Assembly (NCBI RefSeq): GCF_018991925.1
Contig: NW_024722158.1
Coordinates: 3,270,283 to 3,334,282 of the forward strand
Reading direction: 5' to 3'
Source of the DNA: Homarus americanus
Taxonomy: Eukaryota > Arthropoda > Malacostraca > Decapoda > Nephropidae
Length of the DNA: 64,000 nt
Shown here: positions 11,611-22,869 of the stretch, piece by piece
Position numbering within the stretch: position 1 is the stretch's first letter
Layout: every line of letters begins with the position of its first letter
Program-made: the position numbers and the translations under genes
The notes under the pieces: generated by a model
The model's database searches: none
Told to the model about the DNA's origin: nothing
What the model saw: only the letters and a program-made list of their open reading frames with translations

Positions 11611-14600
11611 TAAAATATAAATCATACTGAAGGTAAGAATCTACAAAGAAAATACAAAGGCAATAAACCAGGGCTATAGATATGGTAACTAAGATGAGAG
11701 TGAGAGTTGTGCTTGTGTTCTGAAGACTAATAAAAGGCTGTATTGGTTTGATCTACTACCTCGGTGAACTGTGGTTCTTGATTTCTTTATTCCCCCCAAA
11801 TTAACGTAATATTTAGTCTGCAGTATATAGTTAAACTTTACCAGAATTAATGCATCATGAAACATTTTAATTTTTTTTAGCTAAAATGCCAGAGTGGGTC
11901 TGTACGCATGGAATATATTACAGTACTAGGCACAAAGTGGTGGATTGATCCTGAAATCTCATTTCATTATAGATAATACAGAGTGACCAATATTTATGCA
12001 GTCAGCTACTCTATGGGATTAGAACACAGGTAAAATCCTTCTTAAGTAGTGGCTAGTGATTAACAAAGGATTACACACACCTTCCTGCCATACCCAGAGC
12101 ACTGAGAAGGTTACTCAGATATGGGTGATGCCTGTTAATGTAGAAACCTAACATAGGTTCCAGATCAGTAGTGCACACCTCGGATAACCTAAACTTCCAA
12201 GACCAAAATGATTCTCAGTGCCAACCACTTTGGAACAGAATCTCAGTTATAGTGGAATGACCTTGAAATCATCTTTTTTCTGGCAGGGCCTATAATCAGG
12301 TGGGTCTCATAAGACAGCCTGCTTACTAGGGGGTTCCAGGTAGTCAGACAACCCTTCCAAATGCCAGCCAGGGTTAATCTAATTCCAGGCTGCCACTTTC
12401 ATACCTTGTGAAGGAATCCAGTGTTCAAATATTGAACATATAGAAGCCCACAGTAAACCCTGAAAGATCCTGTTATATAGTAAACAGATTTGATGACCAA
12501 ACATGCTACATTACTGAAATTCCAAGCTGGATAACTCTGAAGGAATTGAAATGCCTCTTTTTTGCCTCGGGCAGATCCCACATCTAGCATAAGATTGCAG
12601 TACTGTATTTTATAAAAAGATAAGCTAAACTATGCTCTGAGAAATTACAGGACCAAAACACTTAGCATTGGGCTGAACACAAACTTGCAGTAGTGTCCAG
12701 ATGAGACAATGTAGATTTATGATGAATATGCAAGTTCTTGAAATCAAAAGTAATTTTCATGATTTGTAATCATATAGGAACACTTAGTGAATTAAACATA
12801 ATTGATATGGATTCCAAGTAACAATACAAATGTAAGTCACTGTCAGATAATGGGGAGCCAACCCAGCAGAGATCCTACACCCACTTATTTGCATAAATGC
12901 ATATGAACTGTGCTACTACAGTAGATATAAAAATTGGGAGATGTAAAATGGGTCTGATAGTTGTCTTATTCACTAAATGAGGTTGTAGGTTTTTTTATCC
13001 GTGCAAGTTGTGGGTGTGTTACCCCCCACAAACCCATCACTACTGTACCTAAGACCTGTAGAGGAATGGACAATAAACAATTACTACTCCTATATGGTGT
13101 TCATCTGACCTTGAACTGGTCACAAGAGGCTAGAGAATGGCTAAATGCTCTATGGGAAAGACATAATATATTGGCTCAGCTGCAAAAACAAAGAGGTGGG
13201 GTACAAACACCTGATACTGGTAAACAGGTGTCAAAAATAAATATTAAATAAAAGTTACTGATAATTCAGGATTTTATATACCAATTTTCAAGAACTAACA
13301 ACATTGATTTATTGTTTACCAAACTGAAAACTTTCAATAATCATTACACAAACCTTATGAACATAAACAGTCATTCTAGAAAATACACAACAAGAGTTAT
13401 GGTTCTGAATACTTCAGGGAGAAACAATTATGTTATGAATGATAAAAGAAACATAAACACTTATTCAAATTCTGGTAATAATGCCAAGAACTCAAATTGC
13501 TAGTTATTAGCAGCAAAGGAATAACAAGGGATTGCAAAGGTTCTGTTCAATCACTTGAGCTGTCAAGAAACCAATTGGTCCCAACACCACTTTGTCTGAC
13601 AAGGCCAGCAGCCCAACAGCTTCTCATAATACAAGCTACTGTATTTATTCTAGAATTCTGTCCTCAGACAATCAAGTTAAGTCAGCCACAGTTTATTCAT
13701 TATCCCATTTAAATACATCAAATACCCTCATCATAAAATGAAGATCAAGTTCAACAGCTGTCACCTGGACAAAGGAGGTCTTTTTACAAGTCATATTTGA
13801 CCAATTAGCAAACTTTGCACCACCTTTTATTCTGAGGGGTCAAAGCTGCCTGGCTACAGGCTCTGCCAGAGAAAGGGACTTATGTCAATCCTACACATCT
13901 GGCTTAATACCTACCTTTGCTAGGTGGTTCTTGTAATCCAAAGAGAGATAAGTAGGTGCTAAAAGGCTCCAGAATCAGTTACCAAACCCTATTTATAGCC
14001 TTCGATAAAGGCCGAGAGTGCTTAATACTTCAAGTCAGAGTGAACCATATATTCTTATCAGAAATTAGTTATGTGAAATTGTCTCCAATGCAGGAACCAT
14101 GATGCACATACAGTACTGAGTGAACTGGGAAGAGTGGTAGGGGAACCAAGTCATTCTCTCACCACACCCAATAATTTAAGTGAGCCATAAACAAACCTAA
14201 AACTATAATTCACTCACTAGAAGAGTAAAGGAACTAAATCTGCATAAAATTGAACAACCACACCTGCGGGATGTGGATGTGTACTGTTTAGCATATATAT
14301 CGATAAAACAAATGAATTGTAACTCTCCACTCCAGCTTATCATTGAAATTTTAAGCAAAACTGTTTCATGAACAGAATTACAAAAGAAACCATAACTGTG
14401 GCAATGTCATAAGCTCACTACAGTACTTTCCAAAGGGTGGAATTAGGGAAATGATTGGTGGAATGCAAGCGTCCCCTCCCCCCTTCCCCTGTCCCACATC
14501 CTGGTAATACACAGCTGTGTGGTGAAAATTCGTCCCAGAAGAGAAGAGTGCAAGTAAGTGATTATTACTAAGTAATAATATGAATTAATTTGTGAGAAAA

Positions 14601-15107
14601 GGGTCAGTTTTAAATGGATACCTAATATTTATTATCAAAAGTAAATTATTGAATTTAACATGAAATTAAATTATCATATGTAATGTCAATATTAAACATG
14701 TGATGCTGAGAGCTCACAGGATATACTGGTAACCTTTGCAGATATTGGGACTTAGTTTGTTCACAACTTTGGTTGAATGAACAGTCTTACATTAAGTAAA
14801 TAATTACAATGAACCTTTTCAGCCCTTGCATTATTTATACTCACTGCAAATCCACAATAAACTCTGAAGTCATAACATTAACCTTTTCACCGCGTGTCAC
14901 GCACTTCCCATTTTATTCTGGCTACTGCCATACGATTTTATTAAGTTTAGGGTTAAATAGAGTAACTTCAACATATTTAAAACAACATAATTCTTTGGAC
15001 CGAAGCCTTTTCATTGCAGTGAAATAAAATGTACGCTGTCACACAAAGATGCTCTTTGTCAGAGAAACCTTGCTATAAGAAATTTTCCACACAGGCAGGG
15101 TGACATC
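11611..15107. other. intergenic stretch, no gene seen
   Basis: Unique-looking AT-rich sequence between the FRS2-like gene and the end of the SPRTN-like gene. Open frames are short, show no domain motif and are not flanked by convincing splice sites. Confidence 0.5.
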
Positions 15108-15111
15108 TTAA

Positions 15112-15274
15112 CCCTTAAGTCCCGGGTTAGGGTGCTGTTGGCAGTATCCCCCGTGGGGATAAATAAAAAATATATATTCCCCCACCCCCCAAAAAAATAA
15201 TAATAAATAAATAAATAAATAAAAATGGTGGGAAAATAGGCGGACGTTCTGCAACGTCACCCGGAGCCTAAGGG
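15112..15274. mobile_element. 163-bp piggyBac-like MITE with TTAA target site
   Basis: Imperfect terminal inverted repeats start CCCTTAAGTCCCGGGT on the left; the right end read in reverse is CCCTTAGGCTCCGGGT. Both ends abut TTAA (15108-15111 and 15275-15278), the target site of piggyBac transposases, whose ends characteristically begin CCC. The centre is an A-rich TAAA/TAA tract. No coding capacity. Confidence 0.8.
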
Positions 15275-15457
15275 TTAAAAGACAATAATGTAATAATTAA
15301 ATATGTGTTGATACAACAAAGAATTCAGATGATGACAGGGCAGTGATACATCTGACACCTTAGTCTAGACAATTTCAACATAACCTTCTTGGTGTCTAAC
15401 TGAATAATGTTAACACAAAATTCCTTTGCCTTATTCAAGTCAGAAGAATGATAACTA

Positions 15458-16063
15458 CAGTAAACCTTCGGTATAACGGACACTGTATATAATGAAACCC
15501 AATTATAACGGACACACCAAACCTCAAGATAATGAACATGAGTTTGTTATCCTGAAGAATTGTCCAATAGTTCGTCACTGCATAAACACTAATTGGAAGA
15601 ACTGTTCTCTAATATGTAATATAGAATATGAAACTATAAAAATAAAATACAGTAAAAATACATAAAGTAACAGCCAGTGAAGTACAACAGAGGTGTTTAT
15701 AGTGTGGGTGACCGGGGGGTTGTGTTTATAGTGTGGGTGACGGGGGAGGTGTTGTTTATAGTGTGGGTGACGGGGGAGGTGTTGTTTATAGTGTGGGTGA
15801 CGGGGGAGGTGTTGTTTATAGTGTGGGTGACGGGGGAGGTGTTGTTTATAGTGTGGGTGACGGGGGAGGTGTTGTTTATAGTGTGGGTGACGGGTTCAAA
15901 CTGAGAATCGGTAAAGCCTCTCAGACCGTCCCTCTGGTTAATGGATTGTTTGCATCTTACTCAGGGAATTATCGGATATTATCAAACGATTCTTTATAAC
16001 AGAATTTTCGGCTTCAACGACCATGGTTCCCCCTAATTAGTGCATTATCACGAAGGTTTACTG
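15458..16063. mobile_element. 606-bp TA-flanked element carrying an internal minisatellite
   Basis: The ends read CAGTAAACCTTCG on both sides in inverted orientation, flanked by TA at 15456-15457 and 16064-16065. The left subterminal sequence GGTATAACGGACACTG is typical of pogo/Tigger-type elements. Inside lies a 30-bp minisatellite. No transposase frame. It sits just downstream of the SPRTN-like stop codon. Confidence 0.8.
15691..15893. repeat. 30-bp minisatellite inside the TA-flanked element
   Basis: Six to seven copies of a 30-bp unit containing GTTTATAGTGTGGGTGACGG. Thirty is a multiple of three, which produces two overlapping repetitive open frames that are not genes. Confidence 0.93.
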
Positions 16064-16146
16064 TACTTTCTCTTTCAAATAAATTTAACTTAATACAGTA
16101 CAATACCAGTCTTTCAAATCAGAATTAACAATAAATTTTAATGATG

Positions 16147-16282
16147 TTATTGTGATGCTGTATATAAAATTACCCCCAAAGGTAAAGTTAAGCATTCATT
16201 AAGATGTTCCTGGGTGTATTTTCCTTTAACATTTTCCACGCAGGATGGGCAAGTGACATCATCCACAGCTTTATGGATGAAG
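16147..16282 (-). CDS. SPRTN: possible SPRTN-like coding exon 5 with a further UBZ finger
   Basis: Encodes FIHKAVDDVTCPSC followed by a YTQEHLNECL block, a third C-x2-C...H-x3-C finger, and ends in TAA. Joining donor GTAATG at 16395 to the TTCAG acceptor at 16283 gives a 113-bp intron with matching phase, for a total of 510 residues. The acceptor lies in a 49-bp tandem duplication, so usage is uncertain. An ATTAAA at 16142-16137 just after the stop could be the poly(A) signal. Confidence 0.55.
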
Positions 16283-16338
16283 CTGAATGCAGGATGGGCA
16301 AGTGACATCATCCACAGCTTTATGGATGAAGCTGAACA
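16241..16338. repeat. 49-bp tandem duplication at the 3' end of the SPRTN-like gene
   Basis: CAGGATGGGCAAGTGACATC and the following 29 bases are repeated once in direct orientation, with a period of 49 bp (16241 and 16290). The unit is not a multiple of three, and it carries a potential 3' splice site on the - strand. The two copies are almost identical, implying recent origin. Confidence 0.93.
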
Positions 16339-16391
16339 TTCTCCATCACCCGCAGCTGAAGGTTCACTTAGTGTCTTCATCCCCTGAATCA

Positions 16392-17441
16392 TTACATACA
16401 GTATTTAAGGTGTAACGTCAACTCTGCATCATAAACAAGTGAGCCACAGTTTTGACATTTTCTAACCCCTTGTTGATGACAGTCATTTCCTACTTTCCTA
16501 CTTGCTTCTGTCATTATTTTTGGTGAATGATCTATTTTGAGATATTTTTCTTCCTCAAAAGATTCGTCCATTTCTAAATCCAGGTCATCACCAAAACATT
16601 CTTGTAGGTGCTGGTCATATTCTGTCGCTGGAATGAGTGTGTTGCAGATGGGGCAGCTTGAGGTGCTATCCTTCAGGGTCACAGGCAAAGAAGAAGTATG
16701 ACTGTCTACATTACTCGTTGAGGACACGCAAGATTCAGTGTTCTTGGCTCGACAAAATCTATTTAAGTACTTCTCATAGTTTAGCCCCCTTGGATTGGTG
16801 ACTTTAGATTCACGAGGCACATGAGAGTCCTGAGATTCCATACTCTTTGCTTCACGATATCTATTCAAGTACTTCTTGAGTTCTAGCTTCAGTGGTATCT
16901 TTGAGATGTAGTTGTAATTCACATTACCATTAACAGGATTACCCACTTCAGGGATACATCCTTTTCCTTTTTTCCATCTTTTTTCTTGATTAACAGAAAT
17001 TGCTTTCTTTGTTTCTTTCTTTGACAAGAGTATTGATCTTTTAACATTTGAATATTTCCTCTTTATTCTCTGTAATACTTCATCTTCATCATAACTCTTC
17101 CTAGTACCACTTGACTTCAGACACTGTCGAGTGCTATTTGTTGCTTTATTATGAATTCCCCTGACTTTGGGTGAATTGGACATCTTGGATTGGTTCAACT
17201 GTTTTGTGACTTTGTCTGTTATTGAACCTGCAAGAGGGTCAGCTCCTGGTCCTTCAATCTTGCGGAAAGTACCACCACACTCTTGTTGATGTCGAGCCCA
17301 CCACTTATCACCTGGACCAGGGGGTCGCTTGATGGCTCGACGAAGAAGGCCAAAATATGGACGCCTCGTAGTGCATGGACCATCACATCGGTACACGTGG
17401 ATGCGAAATTTATCTACTTCTTTTCTAAAATTGTGAGATAT
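16392..17441 (-). CDS. SPRTN: SPRTN-like coding exon 4 (zinc region and UBZ fingers)
   Basis: Starts after CTGTTAG at 17442 with ISHNFRKEVDKFR, which aligns with the family segment after the SprT core, then RCDGPC and WWARHQQECGG. The unspliced reading frame stops at 16394-16392 directly after the second finger. A GTAATG donor at 16395 could instead splice onward to an exon at 16282. Confidence 0.9.
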   Translation of the reverse strand: MSHNFRKEVDKFRIHVYRCDGPCTTRRPYFGLLRRAIKRPPGPGDKWWARHQQECGGTFRKIEGPGADPLAGSITDKVTKQLNQSKMSNSPKVRGIHNKATNSTRQCLKSSGTRKSYDEDEVLQRIKRKYSNVKRSILLSKKETKKAISVNQEKRWKKGKGCIPEVGNPVNGNVNYNYISKIPLKLELKKYLNRYREAKSMESQDSHVPRESKVTNPRGLNYEKYLNRFCRAKNTESCVSSTSNVDSHTSSLPVTLKDSTSSCPICNTLIPATEYDQHLQECFGDDLDLEMDESFEEEKYLKIDHSPKIMTEASRKVGNDCHQQGVRKCQNCGSLVYDAELTLHLKYCM

Positions 17442-20400
17442 CTAACAGGAAGAAAAAAAAAACAGGATTACAGTACTGTAAAAAAAAATCCCCAACCAGT
17501 GATATACAGTAAATAAAGCAACATATAAACAAGTCACTGGCTATATATGGGACTGATCCTGCCATCATATACCCATAACTAAGCCTGGATAGAATGACTC
17601 GTGAATAGGCCCACTGAAGGCTTACAGTTTAGGGCAATACTCTGAAGATTAGCCTTTTAACACTGGACAATGAAGACCATAACAAAGAACAACAAATTGA
17701 CCACCACAACAAGTAACCTGACAAGTGACACAAAATGAGAAGTTAAATCTAGCCCTTAATACATGGTAAGAAGGAACACCAATTCTGGGAGCTAACATGT
17801 GAGATTTCACCAAGAAAATATGTGGTCTGTTTTAATCCAACTCAACTATTAATTAAGATGGTGATCAACCCAAGGAGAACTCCACAGAGGGAACAGAATC
17901 ATTCTATGCAGATCTGGATAACCAAAGCCTGTCTAGAACAGCTCACAGGCACCAAAGCTTGTCTAGAACAGCTCATGGGCACCAAAGCCAGCTTAAATAA
18001 AGTGGAATTGAACCTTAAAAAGTACTGTTATTTAAATAACTCTAAAATTGGAGAAATCATGAAACACAGCTTTAAAAATCCTCAGCAACAATAACAAATA
18101 TATTTATTTCTTTTCAATTCCTGATTCTGATTCAGGTTATTGAAAGTCTATTGTGACATACCGGGTATTTAAGAAAAAAAAATACTGTATGCATTTTTTT
18201 TTCAAGGGGGAAACACTTTTCCTCTGGGAATTACCATACAGTATATACTCATGTCTAAACAGATGTTATATATAGTTTAACCCCTGATTTTTTGGTAAAA
18301 AAAAAGAAAAAGAAAAAAAAGTCTTGAGTTTCTCATTTACCTTTTTTTATAATTCGATCTCAGCCTTTGAGAAATACTAGGTATAATCCCAGACATAATT
18401 TGCAGCAGTTTCACTTCAAAGCGTCTTGGCTAAGACCACCACTGCAACAGCTGACGCTATGAACAGTGTTACCAACTCTGATACTAAATTCCCACCAGTA
18501 ACCAACTCCTATTCAGTAAATGTGAGGAATAAATAAAATTAATACCAATACAGTACATAAAACAAAACAAAAAATACTGTACAGTATTCCTATTTGGCTG
18601 CTGGACAAAAAAATTTGTGAATCGTTTCACTACACACGGGAGACAACCAAGACCCCCAACTTCCCCCTCCCCTGTGAAGTCTTAACACACAAAAAACATT
18701 TATTCCCTTATGATAAATATTATTTTCTCACACATTCTGTACTTAAGATTGTGAGTGCATGTAACAGAAAAAAAATAATAAAGAAAGAAAGAAATAAAGA
18801 AAATTACGTACAGTATATCTTCCCCAAATTATGAATTTAAAAATAACCATCACATGGCTGACAGCTTCGCCTGGAGTGGTAGGGTGAGCACTAGGTGTTA
18901 CTACTACAAATCCAAAACTAACATAAAACACTGAAAAACAAGCACAGATACGTACTGTGTAAACAAAATATAAGGAATACTATCCCAGATGTAAAGTAAT
19001 GGCCTACACAGCAAGTCAAAAGGCTGAAACAACCTCACAACTCCCTGTGCCTCCTTTCCCAGCATTCATAAACCATACCACCTACCTTTCATATGTTATT
19101 TAACAATTGTGCTACTTAAAGCAACATTTGTATACAATCTAGATAAAAAAAATGCAGCTAAAACCGTCGAGGAAAAGCTAAAAGGAAATTTAACAGAACC
19201 TCCATTTGTATAGATGCTTACCGCTTGGCGTCAACCCATGCCATGGCAACATAGCCCAGCTGGGACACTGCCTCTGCCTAACCCATAGCAATGATCACCC
19301 CCCCCACCCCACTCCGTTCCCTCTTCCCGCTATTGTGCGCAAATAAATTTGAATTCCCTCTAAGTGTTTGACCTTATGAGCATTAATTGTTTTACTTATG
19401 AACTCTGTATTTATATGACTTACAGTTATCTTTGAACCTTCAGAATCATTGATCCTCTTCATATGCTTCCTGAACTCTGGCCCGTGACTATCTCGGTAGT
19501 TGAGGCCCTGTGTCACGTGCAGGAAAGCGTGGATCATCTCATGCTGAAACACCAAAGAAATTCAAACTCTTTAACTCCTTCAATACTACAGTACATCCAT
19601 GATCTAACATCTTTTGGGCAACATCTCAAGAACATACAACAGTGATCTATCATAATTTGTTATGAAAGCTTCCAATGGAATATTCTGTCACACTAAGTTA
19701 ATTGGTTATAAGCATTTAGAAAAAACACAAATAAAAATGAAAGTTTAAACTAATTTGCTTGATAATCACAGAGGCAACAGACCTCTTATGTCACAAAAAT
19801 TTGAAACTGATTAAAAAATAAAAGCTGGATCCTGAAATTTCCAAGTTACTGTACTGTATAATTAAGCATTAGTGGTACAGGTACCGTACTGCTTGCTTTT
19901 TGTGGCCACTGATCTGTTCTGTTCTAAATTGGTAGAGATGAAATTTAAGCCAAAAACTTATCTCCTTCATTTTTCCTGGCAGCAGTACAAGGATGTCACT
20001 TGGGGCATAGGTGTGCACTTTAAGCCAGGGTTTACCTTCAATTGGGTGGTGAGTAAACTGAAGCTTCCTAACTCATGGACTGCCTTACTGTATTACCTGA
20101 TATACTTACCATACATCCATTTCTAATCTTGTATTATGTCTCTTTTGTGTACTTGATAATCTGTGTTTATGATCTTTAAGTTCAAACATAAGCCTTGTAT
20201 GTACAGTACCTGGTATACAGTACAGCTGCTCCCCGACTTACGACGGGGTTAGGGACCCAAATCCAGGTCGTAAGTCGAAAATGCTTAAATAACACTTAGA
20301 AAATCTAAAATGGGTGTCTCTTTTTCTTCTCAGCACCACAAAACTCTCACTTTTAAGCTTGCCAGCCATTTTAAAGTGAATTACAAAAGAAAATTTTGTC

Positions 20401-22869
20401 AGTACACAGCGCAATCACTGACACTGGGACTCGAAAATACGTCATTTGACAAAATTTTGGTACTACCGAGGCAGTCATATGTTCGGGTGATTGTAAGTTG
20501 GGGAGTAGCTGTATTGGGTTCATTGTTCCAAGGTTTATTGTACCCACATTCTATGTTAGACATTACCTCACAAAACTCTTATTTTTGTCACATTGTTTAT
20601 CCCAAAGATGTGTGAACCTGAGAGTTTCAACTGTGAGTATTATGGCAGGTATTACTTAATACTAACCAGAAGGGTGTTAACTGTGTCACTGCGGGGCCTC
20701 TGGGATAACAGCGGCTGACTGAGGAGGATCCTGCATGATGAATGTGAATGTCCTCTCTCACTATATGATGTCTTTCCTGCACATCTGTAATACACACATG
20801 ACTACTGTATTATTAAACAGAATATATGAAATAATAAACAGTGTGGTCCAAACCTCCTGTTCTGTACAGTATAATATAATGTGTAGGTATATTTGCAACT
20901 TTGTAATGTAATAGTTACTTATTGTACTGTACAGTATTATTCCCAGCAACTGTTGACGGTAGTCATTTTGAGAAAATAACATAAATGATGACAAAGCTTC
21001 TCTTGGTCATGTGCAAGTGTTTCTTGGGTGACACTGTTACAGGTCATTCAAATGGAGTATTTCAAGTGAGCAATATCAATGATTATGGACATGGGTGCCC
21101 ACAGGAAGGGGAAAATTTGCAAAAAAAAAAAAAAAAAAAAAAACTGCACATATGGCATATTCAGTGTTAATTATTTAAATGGAACACAATTCTTTATCAT
21201 TTATGCAATTCTACAACCAACATAAATTGTATTGAATTTTCATTCAATTCTGAGCTCACTGGAAAATGGTGACATGTCCGAGGTCTTAAGAGCCTCTTGT
21301 GGGTGGTAAGTGGTGGATGTATGTACACACACTGCCACCAGGCATTCTAAATTTGCAAAAATAGTTATCATTACAAATGAAATGTGCAAGAGGGGAGAAT
21401 AGGTTAACATATTCACTCACACAATCCTGTCAACAGGATGTAAAAGGAGGGAAACCAAAAATGGGACAAACCCTACATGACAACTGGATACAGTGAGTCT
21501 TATATACAGTATAATACTGTATATGCAATTACAGAATCACACTTAATTATTGCACAATACATATTATCATGGACAGACCCAAAACATTAGTACAGTACAT
21601 CATAACGTTTAAAGAGTCAGTTGGTGTATAGGCATGACCTGGTGTCTAGACAAGTGCAATGTTTACATACAAACACACTGGTTCAAAAAAATTTTCTTGC
21701 TCACACAAATGTATCACCTGACCCTCTTATAATGATCACGGTTTGGCAAGATACAAAAAGGACATGTGTCTTCTTAATTTCAAGTGGTACACCTAAGGTC
21801 CCCATGAACAGGATATGTTAGCCCCTTTCTTAACTAATACGTACAGTATACTATATCAATGCTCCAGTAAGAAGATTCACAATAAACCATTAACACTTTC
21901 AAAGTGATTTAGCAGACTATAGCCTCATGAAATACCACTGACTGCAACCTTCTCAACACTGTCAATATAACTCTGGTATACACTAACATCTCAGTAATAA
22001 ACTGAATTATGAACAATTAATTATAGAGTAACACTAATCTTCTCAGCTGACCCACATAAAGGCAGCAGCAGTACTGCCCCCGTGATATGAAGTCTCACTG
22101 GTCCTCAAGACAATCACTGCATCAAATGAGATTGAATATTCTATCTAAAATTAAATGAGTGAGAAAGACGCTTGTATTGCAAGTCTCCTTCTGGTATGGG
22201 TCTCACAGGTATCACTGATCACCTGTATACTTTAATACTGTATAAGAAATTATTAGCTACTGATAACATTTTATCCAAATCTATTATACCCCATCAACCA
22301 TCTCCACATACTGTATAACCAACTACCTGTACAATAATATCTCCGTTAGCCGGAATCCCTCAAAACCGGAACTCTCAGATAGCCGGAATTGAGATTTTCT
22401 CAGAAAATCATTCCCAAAGCCAGAATTTTCCGGAAAATTCCGGCCAGAGAACGATTTTCCGAGGGGCACATTTTCCGGAAAATTCAGAGAAAATTTTTCC
22501 GATAGCCGGAAAATTCCAGGGATGGATTTTTTTCCGGGTTTTAGAGATGGAAATCAAGTGCATTTTCTGGAGATTACGAGAATTTTTTTCCGTTACACAA
22601 AATTCCGGGGATGAAGGATTTTTTCCGGCTTTGAGAGAGCCGTCTCATTACCCGGAAGTCTCTCATTCCCGGAAGTGCTCTGCACCAACTGTTCCGGCTA
22701 ACAGAGATATCACTACTGTAAAGTACTATAATAGGTTAGAAGTGTTATCAACATACAATGTCATGTTTGGACTCCAATTGAGTCTAACTTTGCCAAGCTG
22801 ACCCCAAAAGAACTTCTTGTTGAAGTGGGCAAACATGTCCCATATTCCATGATCTTCCTTTCCCGCCAT
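16392..22869 (-). CDS. SPRTN: SPRTN/Spartan-type DNA-dependent metalloprotease, spliced gene (exons 1-4, 466 aa)
   Basis: Nuclear protease that cleaves proteins crosslinked to DNA and works at stalled replication forks. Coding exons 22869-22757, 20784-20667, 19543-19424 and 17441-16392 join in frame. The SprT-like domain runs from FFWGQL (20-25) and WSPNMTLCAG (32-41) through the active site HEMIH (78-82; Glu79 catalytic) and the third ligand H97 in DSHGPEF. A zinc site follows (C136, C140, H168, C172). The C-terminal half is basic and low-complexity. It carries two copies of KYLNR[YF].RAK-like sequence near 304-316 and 341-350, of unknown role. Two UBZ-type fingers follow: C380/C383/H395/C399 and C446/C449/H461/C465. 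Human SPRTN has one UBZ finger and 489 residues. I could not see convincing SHP (p97-binding) or PIP (PCNA-binding) boxes. The start ATG at 22869 has an in-frame stop just upstream. An alternative fifth exon would add a further finger. Confidence 0.93.
17442..19423 (-). other. SPRTN-like intron 3
   Basis: About 2.0 kb. It contains a short tandem repeat of CCTGTCTAGAACAGCTCA-like units at about 17925-17980 and A-rich simple tracts near 18296-18320 and 18768-18802. The donor is GTAAGT at 19423 and the acceptor CTGTTAG at 17442. No other exon is visible. Confidence 0.8.
19424..19543 (-). CDS. SPRTN: SPRTN-like coding exon 3 (active site)
   Basis: Forty codons between acceptor TTTCAG (ends 19544) and donor GTAAGT (from 19423). 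It starts exactly at the catalytic HEMIHA and contains the third zinc ligand in DSHGPEF, then runs to GSKIT. Reading-frame extension beyond 19424 is intronic. Confidence 0.94.
19544..20666 (-). other. SPRTN-like intron 2
   Basis: About 1.1 kb bounded by GTTAGT (20666) and TTTCAG (19544). It contains the 289-bp MITE at 20223-20511. No coding sequence seen. Confidence 0.8.
20223..20511. mobile_element. 289-bp TA-flanked MITE (CAGCTGCTCCCC ends)
   Basis: Terminal inverted repeats CAGCTGCTCCCCGACTTACG on the left and, reversed, CAGCTACTCCCCAACTTACA on the right. They are flanked by TA at 20221-20222 and 20512-20513. Inner GACTTACGACGG and GGTCGTAAGTCG form a second small hairpin. The layout is Tigger/pogo-like; non-coding. 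Confidence 0.88.
20667..20784 (-). CDS. SPRTN: SPRTN-like coding exon 2
   Basis: 118 bp between acceptor TTACAG (20790-20785) and donor GTTAGT (from 20666). The first base completes Leu38, then CAGKTSYSERG leads to DTVNTLL, the family's segment just before the HExxH helix. Too short to appear as a long open frame, but the phase agrees on both sides. Confidence 0.92.
20785..22756 (-). other. SPRTN-like intron 1
   Basis: About 2.0 kb. It contains a 23-base poly(A) run at 21120-21142 and the MITE at 22332-22718, only 39 bp from the exon 1 donor. No additional exon recognised. Confidence 0.8.
22332..22718. mobile_element. 387-bp CCGGAA-rich Tigger/pogo-like MITE
   Basis: Inverted ends CAATAATATCTCCGTTAGCC (left) and CAGTAGTGATATCTCTGTTA (right, reversed), flanked by TA at 22330-22331 and 22719-22720. 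The interior is full of short CCGGAA/TTCCGG and GAAAATT motifs, giving extensive internal self-complementarity. Same family as the interrupted copy at 10584-11610. Confidence 0.85.
22757..22869 (-). CDS. SPRTN: SPRTN-like coding exon 1
   Basis: Encodes MAGKEDHGIWDMF through WSPNMT plus two bases of the Leu38 codon; the donor is GTATGT at 22756-22751. In-frame TAA lies four codons before the ATG. A TTTCAG acceptor just upstream (exon edge about 22914) suggests the exon begins with 5' UTR and that another non-coding exon lies further up, at coordinates above 22914. Confidence 0.92.

Noticed and set aside
15677..15999. Overlapping repetitive frames with VWVTGEVLFI and VYSVGDGGG units
   Set aside because: Produced by the 30-bp minisatellite in a non-coding MITE; no start context or domain.
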